Origin: CAJXQU01 sp965223825
GTDB lineage: Bacteria; Pseudomonadota; Gammaproteobacteria; CAJXQU01
Reading direction: 5' to 3'
Length of the DNA: 64,000 bases
Assembly (NCBI GenBank): GCA_965223825.1
Contig: OZ245018.1
Coordinates: forward strand, 2,852,001 to 2,916,000
Shown: in pieces, positions 6,879 to 15,976 of the stretch
Layout of the letters: every line of letters begins with the position of its first letter
Position numbering within the stretch: position 1 is the stretch's first letter
Translations under genes and position numbers: made by a program
Notes under the pieces: generated by a model
What the model was told of the DNA's origin: nothing
What the model saw: the letters and a program-made list of their open reading frames with translations, nothing else
The model's database searches: none

Positions 6879-7727
6879 ATGAAATCTATTCAAAAAGCCT
6901 TATACCTACTCGTCGTGGGGATTTTCTTGACGGGCTGTGCAGGTACTGGAAAAGTAAGCCAACCAATGTGCGCTCTGGCTGGGGCAATTGTTGCGGGTGG
7001 CGGTTCTGCCGCTGTGCATGACGGCGACAAACCTGATCGCGCATTTGCTGTTGGCGCTTTAGTCGGTGCAGCAATCGGTTATATCGCATGTAGCGAAGGA
7101 CCAGCACTTGATTCTGATGGCGACGGCGTGATTGATGATCTTGATCAATGCCCCGGCACACCAATGGGAACACCCGTTGGTACTGATGGCTGCCCATTAG
7201 ATAGTGATGGCGATGGTGTAAACGACGATATGGATCAATGCCCAGGCACACCAGCGGGCACCACTGTTGGCACTGACGGTTGCCCTCTAGATAGTGACGG
7301 TGACGGCGTGATTGACGACAACGATCAATGCCCAGGTACGCCAGCCGGTGTAGAAGTTGAAGCAAACGGTTGCCCGAAAGTCGGTGAAACATTAATGGTA
7401 CTGCAAGGTGTTCACTTTGCGTTCGACAGTGCTGTATTAACTGACGAAGCAAAATATAAACTTGACGAAGCAGCCACAACACTAAACGGAAACTCATTAG
7501 TTAACGTGAAAGTTGTAGGTCACACTGACAGTATCGGTAGCGAAAGCTACAACCAAGGCTTATCACAAAAACGTGCTGCAGCTGTGGTTGAGTACTTATC
7601 AGCGAACGGAGTCAGTGAATACCGCTTAACATCTGAAGGCATGGGTGAAGTTCATCCAATTGCTGACAACACCACTGATCAAGGCCGTTACCAAAACCGC
7701 CGTGTTGAGTTTATCGTTGTTGAGTAA
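6879..7727 (+). CDS. OmpA-family lipoprotein with calcium-binding-type repeats
   Basis: I take the ATG at 6879, preceded by AGGAATA; the earlier start at 6846 adds 11 residues before the signal. Numbering from there, a lipoprotein signal ends LTGC (residues 16-19). A glycine-zipper-like region (GAIVAGGGSAAV, GALVGAAIGY) follows. Three thrombospondin type-3-like repeats (DSDGDGVIDDLDQCPGTP and variants, about 80-165) precede a C-terminal OmpA domain with VVGHTDSIGSESYNQGLS (about 170-283). The Asp-rich repeats usually bind Ca2+ and link the membrane part to peptidoglycan. This is a common outer-membrane porin-like or lipoprotein architecture. It is followed by a strong terminator. Confidence 0.92.
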   Translation: MKSIQKALYLLVVGIFLTGCAGTGKVSQPMCALAGAIVAGGGSAAVHDGDKPDRAFAVGALVGAAIGYIACSEGPALDSDGDGVIDDLDQCPGTPMGTPVGTDGCPLDSDGDGVNDDMDQCPGTPAGTTVGTDGCPLDSDGDGVIDDNDQCPGTPAGVEVEANGCPKVGETLMVLQGVHFAFDSAVLTDEAKYKLDEAATTLNGNSLVNVKVVGHTDSIGSESYNQGLSQKRAAAVVEYLSANGVSEYRLTSEGMGEVHPIADNTTDQGRYQNRRVEFIVVE

Positions 7728-7773
7728 TATTTGCTTGAAGCCATGCCGCTGAACTTGAGCGGTTAGCACGATC

Positions 7774-7805
7774 AAAAGGCCCTGTTTTGCAGGGCCTTTT
7801 TTCTT
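7774..7805 (+). terminator. Terminator of the OmpA-family gene
   Basis: Ten-bp perfect arms AAAAGGCCCT and AGGGCCTTTT around a 7-base loop, followed by TTC. It works in both directions on paper and closes the gene ending at 7727. Confidence 0.85.
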
Positions 7806-7863
7806 ACCAAAACAAATCAATAGAATTCAGTGCATGCGCTGATTGTGATACTATTTTTTGCTT

Positions 7864-8952
7864 ATGCAAACGACACCGAGTTTAGAAGACTTCCAATACC
7901 AAAATACGAGCCTGCAAGGCGTTTCTCGTACTTTCGCATTAACCATTCCTCAGCTACCCGAGCGTCTTTGCAGCGTGGTCGGAAATGGCTATTTGTTATG
8001 CCGTATTGCCGATACGATTGAAGATGAGGCGACACTTAGCGCCACACAAAAACGGCACTTTTCAGATCGCTTTATCGCGGTGGTTGAAGGCAACGAAAAC
8101 CCAGCATCGTTTGCAGCAGATCTATATCCGTTACTGTCTGATCAGACCCTGGAAGCAGAGCGTGATCTCATCATCAACACACCTATCGTGATCAGGATCA
8201 CTCACAGTTATAACGAAGTGCAGCAACAAGCACTCGCCCGTTGCGTGCGTATTATGGCGCAAGGCATGGCAGATTATCAGGATAAAGAAACCTTGCACGG
8301 TCTGCCTGATCAGCCTGCTATGGATGAATATTGTTATTATGTTGCCGGTGTAGTTGGTGAAATGCTCACAGCACTTTTTTGTGATTACAGCGCTGACATT
8401 GCCGCAAACCGAAGCGATTTAGACAGGCTGGCTGTCTCATTTGGGCAGGGCCTACAAATGACCAATATCCTCAAAGACATTTGGGATGATCAGCAACGCG
8501 GCGCCTGTTGGCTGCCACAACACACATTTTCCCAGCATGGTTTTGATCTTTCCGATCTGTCTCCGACAAATCATGGTGAAACATTCCAGGAAGGACTTGG
8601 CGAATTAATCGCACTGGCGAATGTTCACTTACAAAATGCGCTGGAATACACGTTATTCATTCCGCCTGAACACAAAGGCATTCGAAAGTTTTGTCTATGG
8701 GCCATTGGTATGGCGATCTTAACGTTGAAAAATATCAATAAAAACAGAGCGTTCACAGACGGGCAGCAGGTTAAAATCTCTCGGCGCACGGTCAAAGCGA
8801 CCATTTTCATGACTAACCTTCTCGTTTCCAACGATAAGTCATTGAAGTTGTTCTTTAAACTAATTTCCGCTGGATTGCCCAGTTATCCTAATCATGCGAA
8901 AATTACACAAGAAGAGCGGGATAAGCACGCCATCAATAATAATATGAAATAA
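7864..8952 (+). CDS. Squalene synthase (farnesyl-diphosphate farnesyltransferase)
   Basis: About 362 residues of the squalene/phytoene synthase family. Both Asp-rich diphosphate-binding motifs are present: RIADTIEDE near residues 45-53 and NILKDIWDDQQRG near 200. The FALTIPQLPERL entry and the DTIEDE/KDIWDDQQ forms fit true squalene synthases, which condense two farnesyl diphosphates via presqualene diphosphate and reduce with NADPH, rather than phytoene synthases. The cyclase gene follows 74 bases later, supporting a hopanoid role. No hpnC, hpnD or hpnE lies nearby, which also favours a one-enzyme squalene route. The start is uncertain: ATG at 7858 or 7864, neither with a good ribosome site. 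Confidence 0.85.
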   Translation: MQTTPSLEDFQYQNTSLQGVSRTFALTIPQLPERLCSVVGNGYLLCRIADTIEDEATLSATQKRHFSDRFIAVVEGNENPASFAADLYPLLSDQTLEAERDLIINTPIVIRITHSYNEVQQQALARCVRIMAQGMADYQDKETLHGLPDQPAMDEYCYYVAGVVGEMLTALFCDYSADIAANRSDLDRLAVSFGQGLQMTNILKDIWDDQQRGACWLPQHTFSQHGFDLSDLSPTNHGETFQEGLGELIALANVHLQNALEYTLFIPPEHKGIRKFCLWAIGMAILTLKNINKNRAFTDGQQVKISRRTVKATIFMTNLLVSNDKSLKLFFKLISAGLPSYPNHAKITQEERDKHAINNNMK

Positions 8953-9026
8953 ACGGATGTATTTCATGATGACTAACTGGAAACAGCTGAATATGTATAA
9001 CAGCTTTCGCACCGCGGGAGGGTTCA

Positions 9027-11006
9027 ATGCTAACGCCTTCTCGCTTTAAAGCGTCTGAATCTGATGGGAATGCCGCAGCGTGTCAATCCTTACGCAGCGA
9101 TTCCAAGGGTCAACCGGACTCCCAAAACCCGATCGAAGCCTGCATAGAAAGTGCAAGCCAAGCGTTGCTTGAACAACAAAACGACGCTGGTTATTGGGAT
9201 TATCAGCTCGAAGCAGACTGCACGATTCCAGCGGAATACATCATGATGATGCATTTCATGGACGATATTGATCGCGAACTTGAGTTAAAAATCGCCAATT
9301 ATCTTCGCGCTAAACAAGCCGATCACGGAGGTTGGCCTTTGTATCACGGCGGCGCACTCGATCTTAGCTGCTCGGTAAAAGTCTACTACGCACTCAAACT
9401 GGTTGGTGACGATATTGACGCGCCGCACATGCGTCGCGCACGCGAGGCAATTCTCGCCCTGGGCGGTGCCGCACAAAGTAATGTCTTCACCCGAATTGCA
9501 TTGGCTTTGTTTGCCCAAGTACCGTGGCGAGCTGTGCCGTTTATTCCTGTTGAAGTGATGTTTTTGCCGAAATGGTTTCCATTTCACTTGAGCAAAGTCT
9601 CTTACTGGTCGCGTACGGTCATGGTGCCACTTTTTATTCTATGCTCTCTCAAACCTGTCGCGGCAAATCCGCGTAATACGAATATTCGCGAGTTATTCAC
9701 GACAGCGCCGGATCAGGAAAAAAACTATTTCCACCCAACCACGCCATTAAGTCGCGTATTGCATGTTTTGGATGCAATCGGACGCACATGTATCGAACCC
9801 CTAATTCCAAAGTTTGTCCGCAAACGCGCGGTTGAAAAAGCCAAGAATTGGTTCATCGAACGTCTCAATGGTGAGGATGGACTCGGTGCAATTTTCCCCG
9901 CGATGGTAAATGCCCATGAATCGTTAAAAATTCTCGGCTACGACGAACAACACCCGTTAATGATTCAAACACGTAGAGCGCTAGATAAGCTACTTATCAT
10001 CGAAGAGGATCATGCCTACTGTCAGCCTTGCCTTTCACCAATGTGGGACACCGGCATCGCGTCGTTAGCGTTACTTGAAAGCGATCCGGATGCAAATCGT
10101 GAGGCAATCACACACGGACTCGACTGGTTAGCCGATCAACAACTGTCTGACGAACCGGGAGACTGGCGCGACAATAATCCTGATCTCGCCGGTGGTGGCT
10201 GGCCTTTCCAGTTTGCGAACGCTCACTACCCTGATCTTGATGACACCTCCATGATCGGCTGGGCGATGGCCCTCGCAGATCGTGATCACTACGCTGAAAA
10301 TATCGCGCGCGCCGCTAATTGGGTCGCTGGAATGCAATCAGACAATGGTGGCTTTGGCGCTTTTGATCGGAACAACACGCACTATTACCTTAACCAGATC
10401 CCATTTGCTGATCATGGCGCGTTATTGGATCCGCCGACTGAAGATGTCACTGCACGATGTATTGCACTGCTCGGCCTGACGAAGGACGCGCGTTACGACG
10501 AGACGCTTGCGCGCGCAATCACGTATCTGAAGAACACGCAGCAAGAAAATGGATCTTGGTTTGGCCGTTGGGGCAGCAATTACATCTATGGTACGTGGTC
10601 AGTCTTGAGCGCACTGGAAGTCGCTGGCTACGACATGCAAGAAGGCTGGATTCAAAAAGCCGCGCAATGGTTGCTGAGCAACCAATATCTTGATGGCGGC
10701 TGGGGTGAAAGCAATGACAGTTATTATCCAGGCAAAGAAACACAGCCGCATGTCAGCACACCGTTCCAAACTTCATGGGCGATGCTTGGGCTGATCGCAG
10801 CCGGACACGCTAAAACCGATGCAGTCAATCGTGCCGCCAATTATTTGGTTCACCAACAAATGGATGACACCGCATTATGGGATGATGATAACTTCACTGC
10901 ACCGGGTTTTCCGCGCGTGTTCTATTTGAAGTATCACGGCTACACGAAATTTTTCCCACTCTGGGCATTAGCAAAATACCAGCGTCATTTTCAAAAACAC
11001 GCCTGA
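9027..11006 (+). CDS. shc: Squalene-hopene cyclase
   Basis: A 659-residue class II triterpene cyclase, full length for the family. The protonating motif DLDDTS starts at about residue 403 in the central cavity, and several QW repeats are visible (QQNDAGYWDY, QSDNGGFGAFD, QQENGSWFGRWG, YLDGGWGES). It cyclises squalene to hopene and hopanol at the inner face of the membrane. GGGAGGG lies four bases before the ATG. It sits between squalene synthase and hpnG, whose ATG lies two bases after its stop, so the three genes form one hopanoid operon. Confidence 0.97.
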   Translation: MLTPSRFKASESDGNAAACQSLRSDSKGQPDSQNPIEACIESASQALLEQQNDAGYWDYQLEADCTIPAEYIMMMHFMDDIDRELELKIANYLRAKQADHGGWPLYHGGALDLSCSVKVYYALKLVGDDIDAPHMRRAREAILALGGAAQSNVFTRIALALFAQVPWRAVPFIPVEVMFLPKWFPFHLSKVSYWSRTVMVPLFILCSLKPVAANPRNTNIRELFTTAPDQEKNYFHPTTPLSRVLHVLDAIGRTCIEPLIPKFVRKRAVEKAKNWFIERLNGEDGLGAIFPAMVNAHESLKILGYDEQHPLMIQTRRALDKLLIIEEDHAYCQPCLSPMWDTGIASLALLESDPDANREAITHGLDWLADQQLSDEPGDWRDNNPDLAGGGWPFQFANAHYPDLDDTSMIGWAMALADRDHYAENIARAANWVAGMQSDNGGFGAFDRNNTHYYLNQIPFADHGALLDPPTEDVTARCIALLGLTKDARYDETLARAITYLKNTQQENGSWFGRWGSNYIYGTWSVLSALEVAGYDMQEGWIQKAAQWLLSNQYLDGGWGESNDSYYPGKETQPHVSTPFQTSWAMLGLIAAGHAKTDAVNRAANYLVHQQMDDTALWDDDNFTAPGFPRVFYLKYHGYTKFFPLWALAKYQRHFQKHA

Positions 11007-11008
11007 TC

Positions 11009-11725
11009 ATGTCAAAAATCGGCATCATTGCTGCGATGTCGTCCGAAGCTCGTTTGTTCGCCGGGCAACGCATTAAAAATGCGCATATTACACAAGTACA
11101 AAATCACCTCATCTACGTTTCAGGAATGGGTGACGAAAAGGCCGAAGTCGCCACTCGCAAACTCATTGAACAGGGCGCAATCGCGCTGATCAGCTGGGGC
11201 ACAGCAGGTAGCCTTAGCCCATCAGCCACGCCTGGTGACTTATTACTACCGGAAACGGTCATCACACCGGATACGACGTATAGACCCGATCAGTCTTGGC
11301 GTGAGCGTCTAGAAAAACATCTCATTGATCATCAACAACCGCTCAACTCCGCGGCCATTCTCAGCGGCTCAGGCATGGTTGATCACCAAAAAGAAAAAGC
11401 AGAACTGTTCCAACAAACGCACTGCGTAGCAGTTGATATGGAGAGCGCAGCCATCGCCCGTGTTGCTTCCGAATTTGGGATTCCATTCATTGTTGTGCGT
11501 GCGGTGGTTGATGCGCATGATCAGGCGATTCCCGATCTGGCGACAAACGCAATCAATGCGTTTGGTGAGGTGCGTGCTGTACAACTGAGCAAAGGACTGA
11601 TTTCACAGCCTGCTAGCTTGCGTGATCTGATCAAACTTGGTCGACATTTTGAACTTGCCAGCAAAACCCTGAAGAACGTTATTCAGCTATGCCCTGAGTC
11701 ACTATGTTTCCCCGCTACGGAGTAA
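11009..11725 (+). CDS. hpnG: Hopanoid-associated nucleosidase HpnG
   Basis: A 238-residue member of the purine nucleoside phosphorylase / MTA-SAH nucleosidase family. N-terminal IGIIAAMSSEARLF, the glycine-rich WGTAGSLSP and the substrate-binding VAVDMESAAIARVA are visible. HpnG acts on adenosylhopane, removing adenine to give ribosylhopane or its phosphate on the way to extended hopanoids. The call over a generic nucleosidase rests on position: it starts two bases after shc. The preceding enzyme HpnH is not in the window. Confidence 0.85.
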   Translation: MSKIGIIAAMSSEARLFAGQRIKNAHITQVQNHLIYVSGMGDEKAEVATRKLIEQGAIALISWGTAGSLSPSATPGDLLLPETVITPDTTYRPDQSWRERLEKHLIDHQQPLNSAAILSGSGMVDHQKEKAELFQQTHCVAVDMESAAIARVASEFGIPFIVVRAVVDAHDQAIPDLATNAINAFGEVRAVQLSKGLISQPASLRDLIKLGRHFELASKTLKNVIQLCPESLCFPATE

Positions 11726-11751
11726 ACTCGCACAAGGTAGGAATAGCAGAC

Positions 11752-11785
11752 AATAAAAAACCCGGAGGGCAAAGCCGCTCCGGGT
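11752..11785 (-). terminator. Terminator facing leftward, after pqqA
   Basis: Seven-bp arms CCCGGAG and CTCCGGG (11761-11767, 11778-11784). On the minus strand the hairpin is followed directly by TTTTTTATTG, so it ends the small gene at 11811-11885. It may also stop rightward transcription from hpnG, less efficiently. Confidence 0.8.
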
Positions 11786-11810
11786 CTTATAAGTTCTGAT
11801 AACTCAGATC

Positions 11811-11885
11811 TTATCGGTTCATGATGTACATAGTGACTTCAAAACCAAAACGTAAATCTTCGTATGCTGGTGTTTCCCATTTCAT
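11811..11885 (-). CDS. pqqA: PQQ precursor peptide PqqA
   Basis: A 24-residue peptide. It starts MKWETPAYEDLR and contains FGFEVTMY, the hallmark E-V-T-x-Y in which the Glu and Tyr side chains are cross-linked by the radical SAM enzyme PqqE and become pyrroloquinoline quinone. Length and sequence match the short PqqA class. A strong AGGAGA site lies eight bases before the ATG and its own terminator follows, so it is an expressed mono-gene unit. None of pqqB, pqqC, pqqD or pqqE is in the window; the gene stands alone between hpnG and a hydrolase. Confidence 0.93.
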   Translation of the reverse strand: MKWETPAYEDLRFGFEVTMYIMNR

Positions 11886-12085
11886 AATAGTTCTCCTATC
11901 AAGTGGTTGTTTATGTGGCAAGCCAATTTGCCTGCTTGCTTAGGTAGTTGCAGTCTGCGTGCCATAATTTCAAAACATTCCACTAAGATAAATATTAATT
12001 ATAATTTTCAATGACTTAAGCCATTCTTTTATTTTTCAAATAAATTTATGAAAGGTCTTTTCTATCTGATTTTATGAAAAAATGG

Positions 12086-13051
12086 TTACAGGGAACCACC
12101 ATCTTGGTTTAAATCAACCACACCAGCATGCAAAACAGCCGATTGATATGATCGAATCATGGTCCTAATCTGATCGCTGAGTAATTCTGGTTGATCCAGA
12201 TGGATATTGTGACCGCTTTGCGTTGCGAGTAAATGCCGACCGTTAATTGTCAGTGCTGATAATGACTCTTGTAAATCCAACCACGTCTTCTCCATAAACT
12301 GCCCTTGTTTATTTTCTGGCCAGACCTGTTTTCCCCTTGTCACGACCAACACAGGAATGTTCGGTAGCGGCATGGCTTGCCGCACTTGCTCCGCACTTTG
12401 TTGAAAATATTTGATCTCATCCATCTGTGCGAAAATCGCCTTCCGACGTGAATTGAGAAAGCCTGCTTGCAACTGCTGCAATTCCGGCAAATTTTCAACA
12501 GAATTACCCTTCGGCATTTGCAACGGATTCTCACCGCCGGTTCTTTTCTGTGTTCCGGTAACCAGCTTATTCATACGACTGATTTGATCAGGATGCGATG
12601 CATCGACTAATAAAAGACCCATCACATCATTAGGAAAACGATAGGCAAAATAGCGCGCAGTAAAACCACCAAACGAGTGACCGACCATTAAATACGGCGG
12701 TTTTTCTCCCGCGTTATTTAATAACATTCGTAGCTCATGACTAATATTCTTCGTTGTTCTAGACGCAACACCTGGATCACTCCAACCGTATCCCGCCCGA
12801 TCATATGCGCAAAAGCGGACCGACTCGCCTAATGACTCTCGGACGAGGAACCATTCTATTGATGATCCACCAATACCCGAATCAACCACGACAGTAACCG
12901 GCCCTGCCCCACTGCAATCCAAATGCATCCGATGTTGTTTGACTTCGACGAAACGACCTTGTGGCAATCCGATCCCATCAATTTCCGCTTGGGCAGTTGT
13001 CGACGTGATCGCGTAGATATTAAATATGATGAGTAGCGAGATTTTCAGCAT
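12086..13051 (-). CDS. Exported alpha/beta hydrolase
   Basis: A 321-residue protein with a signal peptide (residues 1-22, ending TTAQAEID). The alpha/beta-hydrolase core has the oxyanion strand region VVVDSGIGGSS, YDRAGYGWSDPG, the nucleophile elbow GHSFGG (catalytic Ser near residue 125) and a C-terminal QSGHNIHLDQPE with the catalytic His. The substrate is not evident. The signal peptide places it in the periplasm or outside. It is divergent from the photolyase gene, with about 130 bases between the starts. Confidence 0.85.
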   Translation of the reverse strand: MLKISLLIIFNIYAITSTTAQAEIDGIGLPQGRFVEVKQHRMHLDCSGAGPVTVVVDSGIGGSSIEWFLVRESLGESVRFCAYDRAGYGWSDPGVASRTTKNISHELRMLLNNAGEKPPYLMVGHSFGGFTARYFAYRFPNDVMGLLLVDASHPDQISRMNKLVTGTQKRTGGENPLQMPKGNSVENLPELQQLQAGFLNSRRKAIFAQMDEIKYFQQSAEQVRQAMPLPNIPVLVVTRGKQVWPENKQGQFMEKTWLDLQESLSALTINGRHLLATQSGHNIHLDQPELLSDQIRTMIRSYQSAVLHAGVVDLNQDGGSL

Positions 13052-13082
13052 ACTTCGCTCCTAAACTTGATATAAACACTAT

Positions 13083-13113
13083 TTGTATAAGTATTGCACA
13101 ATTTTGGTATAAT
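13083..13113 (+). promoter_or_regulatory. MerR-type promoter with 19-base spacer, upstream of phr
   Basis: TTGTAT (13083-13088) and TATAAT (13108-13113) are separated by 19 bases, the over-long spacing typical of promoters activated by MerR-family regulators. An imperfect dyad, TTGTATAAGTATTGCACAA, starts at the -35 element. B12-dependent light-sensing MerR regulators (LitR/CarH) control photolyase genes in other bacteria through sites of this general kind. The match is by eye. Confidence 0.5.
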
Positions 13114-13181
13114 ACTAAGAATACGTTTTAAATAATCTGATCAATGATGAATAACCTTCCTCAACTGCGATGGAATTCCCA

Positions 13182-14636
13182 ATGAGCTCAACGGCAATTA
13201 TGTGGTTTCGCAATGACCTTCGTCTGCACGATAACCCGGCGCTGATCGCAGCGTTAGAGCATGAGCAAGTCATTCCGCTATACATTCACGCGCCAGAAGA
13301 AGCAGAACCTTACGCACCCGGTGAAGCCAGTTGTTGGTGGTTGAAGCAAAGTCTTGAATCACTTGAAACGGCGTTACAGGAAAAATTTAACTTAACCTTG
13401 CAGATCCGTTCAGGTTCTTCTTTAGCGGCAATTCAGAACTTGATTGATCTTCATGATGTGGAATCAGTCTACTGGAATCGTCGCTACGAACCTGCCTTGC
13501 GCCGCGTTGACGAGAACATCAAGAAAACGCTCAACGCTGATGGGTTACAGGTTAAAAGTTTTAATGGATCCCTGATATTTGAACCATGGGAAATTGAAAA
13601 CCAGCAAGGAGATCCCTACCGCGTCTTCACTCCTTTTTATAAACGTGCTGTACAAATGCCGTCATTGCCATTGCAGCAGCTCCCCGATCGACAGGTAAAT
13701 ACTATCGTTCAGGTTGGTAGTAAAAACCTAACAATTGCCGATCTCGCCCTCACCTCAACCTTTCGTTGGTATAACAAATTCGAGGGACAATGGGCGATCG
13801 GCGAAGACGCGGCGCATGATCGTTTGATGGAGTTTGTTAATGACGATATTTCAATCTATAAAGATAAACGTGACCGGCTGGCTGATCACGCAACTTCACG
13901 ACTCTCTGCGCATTTACATTTCGGTGAGATCAGTCCGCGCCAAATTCTGCATGTCACACAACAATACAAACATGATCAGAACGAACGAAACGACGGCGCA
14001 ATTGAAGCGTTTGAACGACAACTCTTCTGGCGGGATTTTGGTCATCATTTGCTTTATCACTATCCGCAAACTCAGGACGACGTTTTCAATCAAAAATACA
14101 CAAACTTCCCTTGGCAACACGATGATGAATTACTGCAAAAATGGCAGCGCGGTGAAACGGGTATTCCGCTTGTGGACGCAGGCATGCGAGAACTTTGGGC
14201 AACCGGCAGTATGCATAACCGGGCACGGATGATCGTCGCTTCTTTTCTGACGAAAAACCTCGGTCTGCATTGGTTAGATGGCGCGCGTTGGTTTTGGAAT
14301 ACATTGGTCGATGCGGATCTCGCGAATAATACTCTCGGCTGGCAATGGAGTGCCGGTTGCGGCGCAGATGCGTCTCCTTACTACCGAATTTTCAATCCCG
14401 TCACACAAGGCCAACGCTTCGATGCCAACGGTGATTACATCCGACGCTGGTTGCCTGAACTCGCCCACTTACCCAACAAGATCATCCATGCTCCTTGGCA
14501 AGCGAGCACAAATGATCGCCCATCCGACAAGAGTGATACACTTTCACCGGATTATCCCGAGCCCATTGTTGATCTGGCGGAATCACGAAAACTCGCGTTG
14601 GAACGCTATGGAGCTTGGAAAGATAACGCACCATAA
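13182..14636 (+). CDS. phr: Deoxyribodipyrimidine photolyase
   Basis: About 484 residues. The N-terminal Rossmann-like photolyase domain begins IMWFRNDLRLHDNPAL and would hold the antenna chromophore. The C-terminal FAD-binding domain carries ERQLFWRDFGHHL, MHNRARMIVASFLTK and AGCGADASPYYRIFNP, the class I CPD photolyase pattern. It repairs cyclobutane pyrimidine dimers using blue light. I prefer the ATG at 13182 because GGAATTC precedes it and the conserved domain starts there; an upstream ATG at 13170 adds four residues. A MerR-type promoter lies about 70 bases upstream, consistent with light control. Confidence 0.95.
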   Translation: MSSTAIMWFRNDLRLHDNPALIAALEHEQVIPLYIHAPEEAEPYAPGEASCWWLKQSLESLETALQEKFNLTLQIRSGSSLAAIQNLIDLHDVESVYWNRRYEPALRRVDENIKKTLNADGLQVKSFNGSLIFEPWEIENQQGDPYRVFTPFYKRAVQMPSLPLQQLPDRQVNTIVQVGSKNLTIADLALTSTFRWYNKFEGQWAIGEDAAHDRLMEFVNDDISIYKDKRDRLADHATSRLSAHLHFGEISPRQILHVTQQYKHDQNERNDGAIEAFERQLFWRDFGHHLLYHYPQTQDDVFNQKYTNFPWQHDDELLQKWQRGETGIPLVDAGMRELWATGSMHNRARMIVASFLTKNLGLHWLDGARWFWNTLVDADLANNTLGWQWSAGCGADASPYYRIFNPVTQGQRFDANGDYIRRWLPELAHLPNKIIHAPWQASTNDRPSDKSDTLSPDYPEPIVDLAESRKLALERYGAWKDNAP

Positions 14637-14676
14637 AATCCAAGAACTGACTTTCACTACAGAATAATTTAACGCT

Positions 14677-15726
14677 ATGACAACGTCTGATCACTCCACG
14701 CTTCCTTCCGGCACGCACCCCACCCATCCGCCCGTTGCCTTCGGTAACGTCGGTGTACTGCTGGTAAACCTCGGCACGCCAGACACTTGCGACAAAAAAT
14801 CCGTACGCCGCTATCTGGCTGAATTTTTATCTGATCGACGCGTGATCGAACTCCATCCTCTATTCTGGCAGCCCATTCTGCGCGGCATCATCCTGCAAAC
14901 TCGTCCAGCGAAAACGACTGAAGCGTATGAAAAAGTCTGGTTCAATGAAACAGACGAATCACCTTTGCGTTATTACACCCGATTGCAGGCAGAAAAATTA
15001 GCGCAACATTTTTTGGATCAAAATCAGAATATCGACCTTGACTGGGCCATGCGTTACGGCCAACCTTCGATCAAAACACAACTGCTAGCGATGAAAGATC
15101 GCGGCTGTGATCGCATCCTAATCGCACCGTTATATCCACAATACAGCGCCACCACGACCGCGACGGTGAATGATCGCGCGTTTGATGTCTTGAAAGAGAT
15201 TCGCTGGCAACCGGCCATTCGTACATTACCCCCGTATTTTGATCAGCCCGATTATATCGACGCGATCGCAAACAGCATCCGCGAGTATCTTACTCAAGCC
15301 GAATCAAAACCGGATGTACTCTTGGCGTCTTTTCATGGTTTACCGCAAGAATATTTCGACAAAGGCGATCCCTATTACTGTCATTGCGCAAAGACTACTC
15401 GACTGATCCGCGATGCGTTGGGTATGGATGAAACACAACTCGTCCTCAGCTTCCAATCGCGCTTTGGGCCCAAGCAATGGCTGCAACCCTACACCGTCGA
15501 AACTCTCGAAACGTTAGCCAAAGCGAAAAAATCCGTCGCCGTTTTCATGCCCGGATTTTCCGCAGACTGTCTAGAAACGTTGGAAGAAATGAATATGCAA
15601 AATCGTGATCACTACCTGCAACATGGTGGCGATCAATATGATTTTATTCCCTGCTTAAACGACTCGCCGGATTCTATCAACATGCTTGCGAAGCTTATTC
15701 AGAACGAATTACAAGGCTGGATCTAA
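14677..15726 (+). CDS. hemH: Ferrochelatase
   Basis: A 349-residue ferrochelatase that inserts Fe2+ into protoporphyrin IX, the last step of haem synthesis. Family marks are VLLVNLGTPDT, the substrate-channel MRYGQPSI, the catalytic His in SFHGLPQEYF (about residue 213) and the acidic GFSADCLETLEE. A YYCHCAKTT segment supplies conserved cysteines. It begins 40 bases after the photolyase stop and may be transcribed with it. Membrane association would be peripheral. Haem demand fits the cytochrome bd and c-type cytochrome genes elsewhere in the window. Confidence 0.96.
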   Translation: MTTSDHSTLPSGTHPTHPPVAFGNVGVLLVNLGTPDTCDKKSVRRYLAEFLSDRRVIELHPLFWQPILRGIILQTRPAKTTEAYEKVWFNETDESPLRYYTRLQAEKLAQHFLDQNQNIDLDWAMRYGQPSIKTQLLAMKDRGCDRILIAPLYPQYSATTTATVNDRAFDVLKEIRWQPAIRTLPPYFDQPDYIDAIANSIREYLTQAESKPDVLLASFHGLPQEYFDKGDPYYCHCAKTTRLIRDALGMDETQLVLSFQSRFGPKQWLQPYTVETLETLAKAKKSVAVFMPGFSADCLETLEEMNMQNRDHYLQHGGDQYDFIPCLNDSPDSINMLAKLIQNELQGWI

Positions 15727-15976
15727 CGCAAAACGTCTGTTCACGTCGCAATTCCTCGCACAGTATATTGGGCGAATAAGCCGTCTTGTTGTACACTTTT
15801 CTCTTTGCGTGATCGACATTCACACGAACAGGAATAATTCGTGCGGAGCAAAAACAAACATAATCCTCATCACCAAACTATGCACTGTTTAGCAGCGTAT
15901 TATAAAAAGAATTGGGCTGAGGAATGTCGTTTCACGCACCACAAATGGCAGCGCTGCAGCTAGGAGAAAGTTAAGA

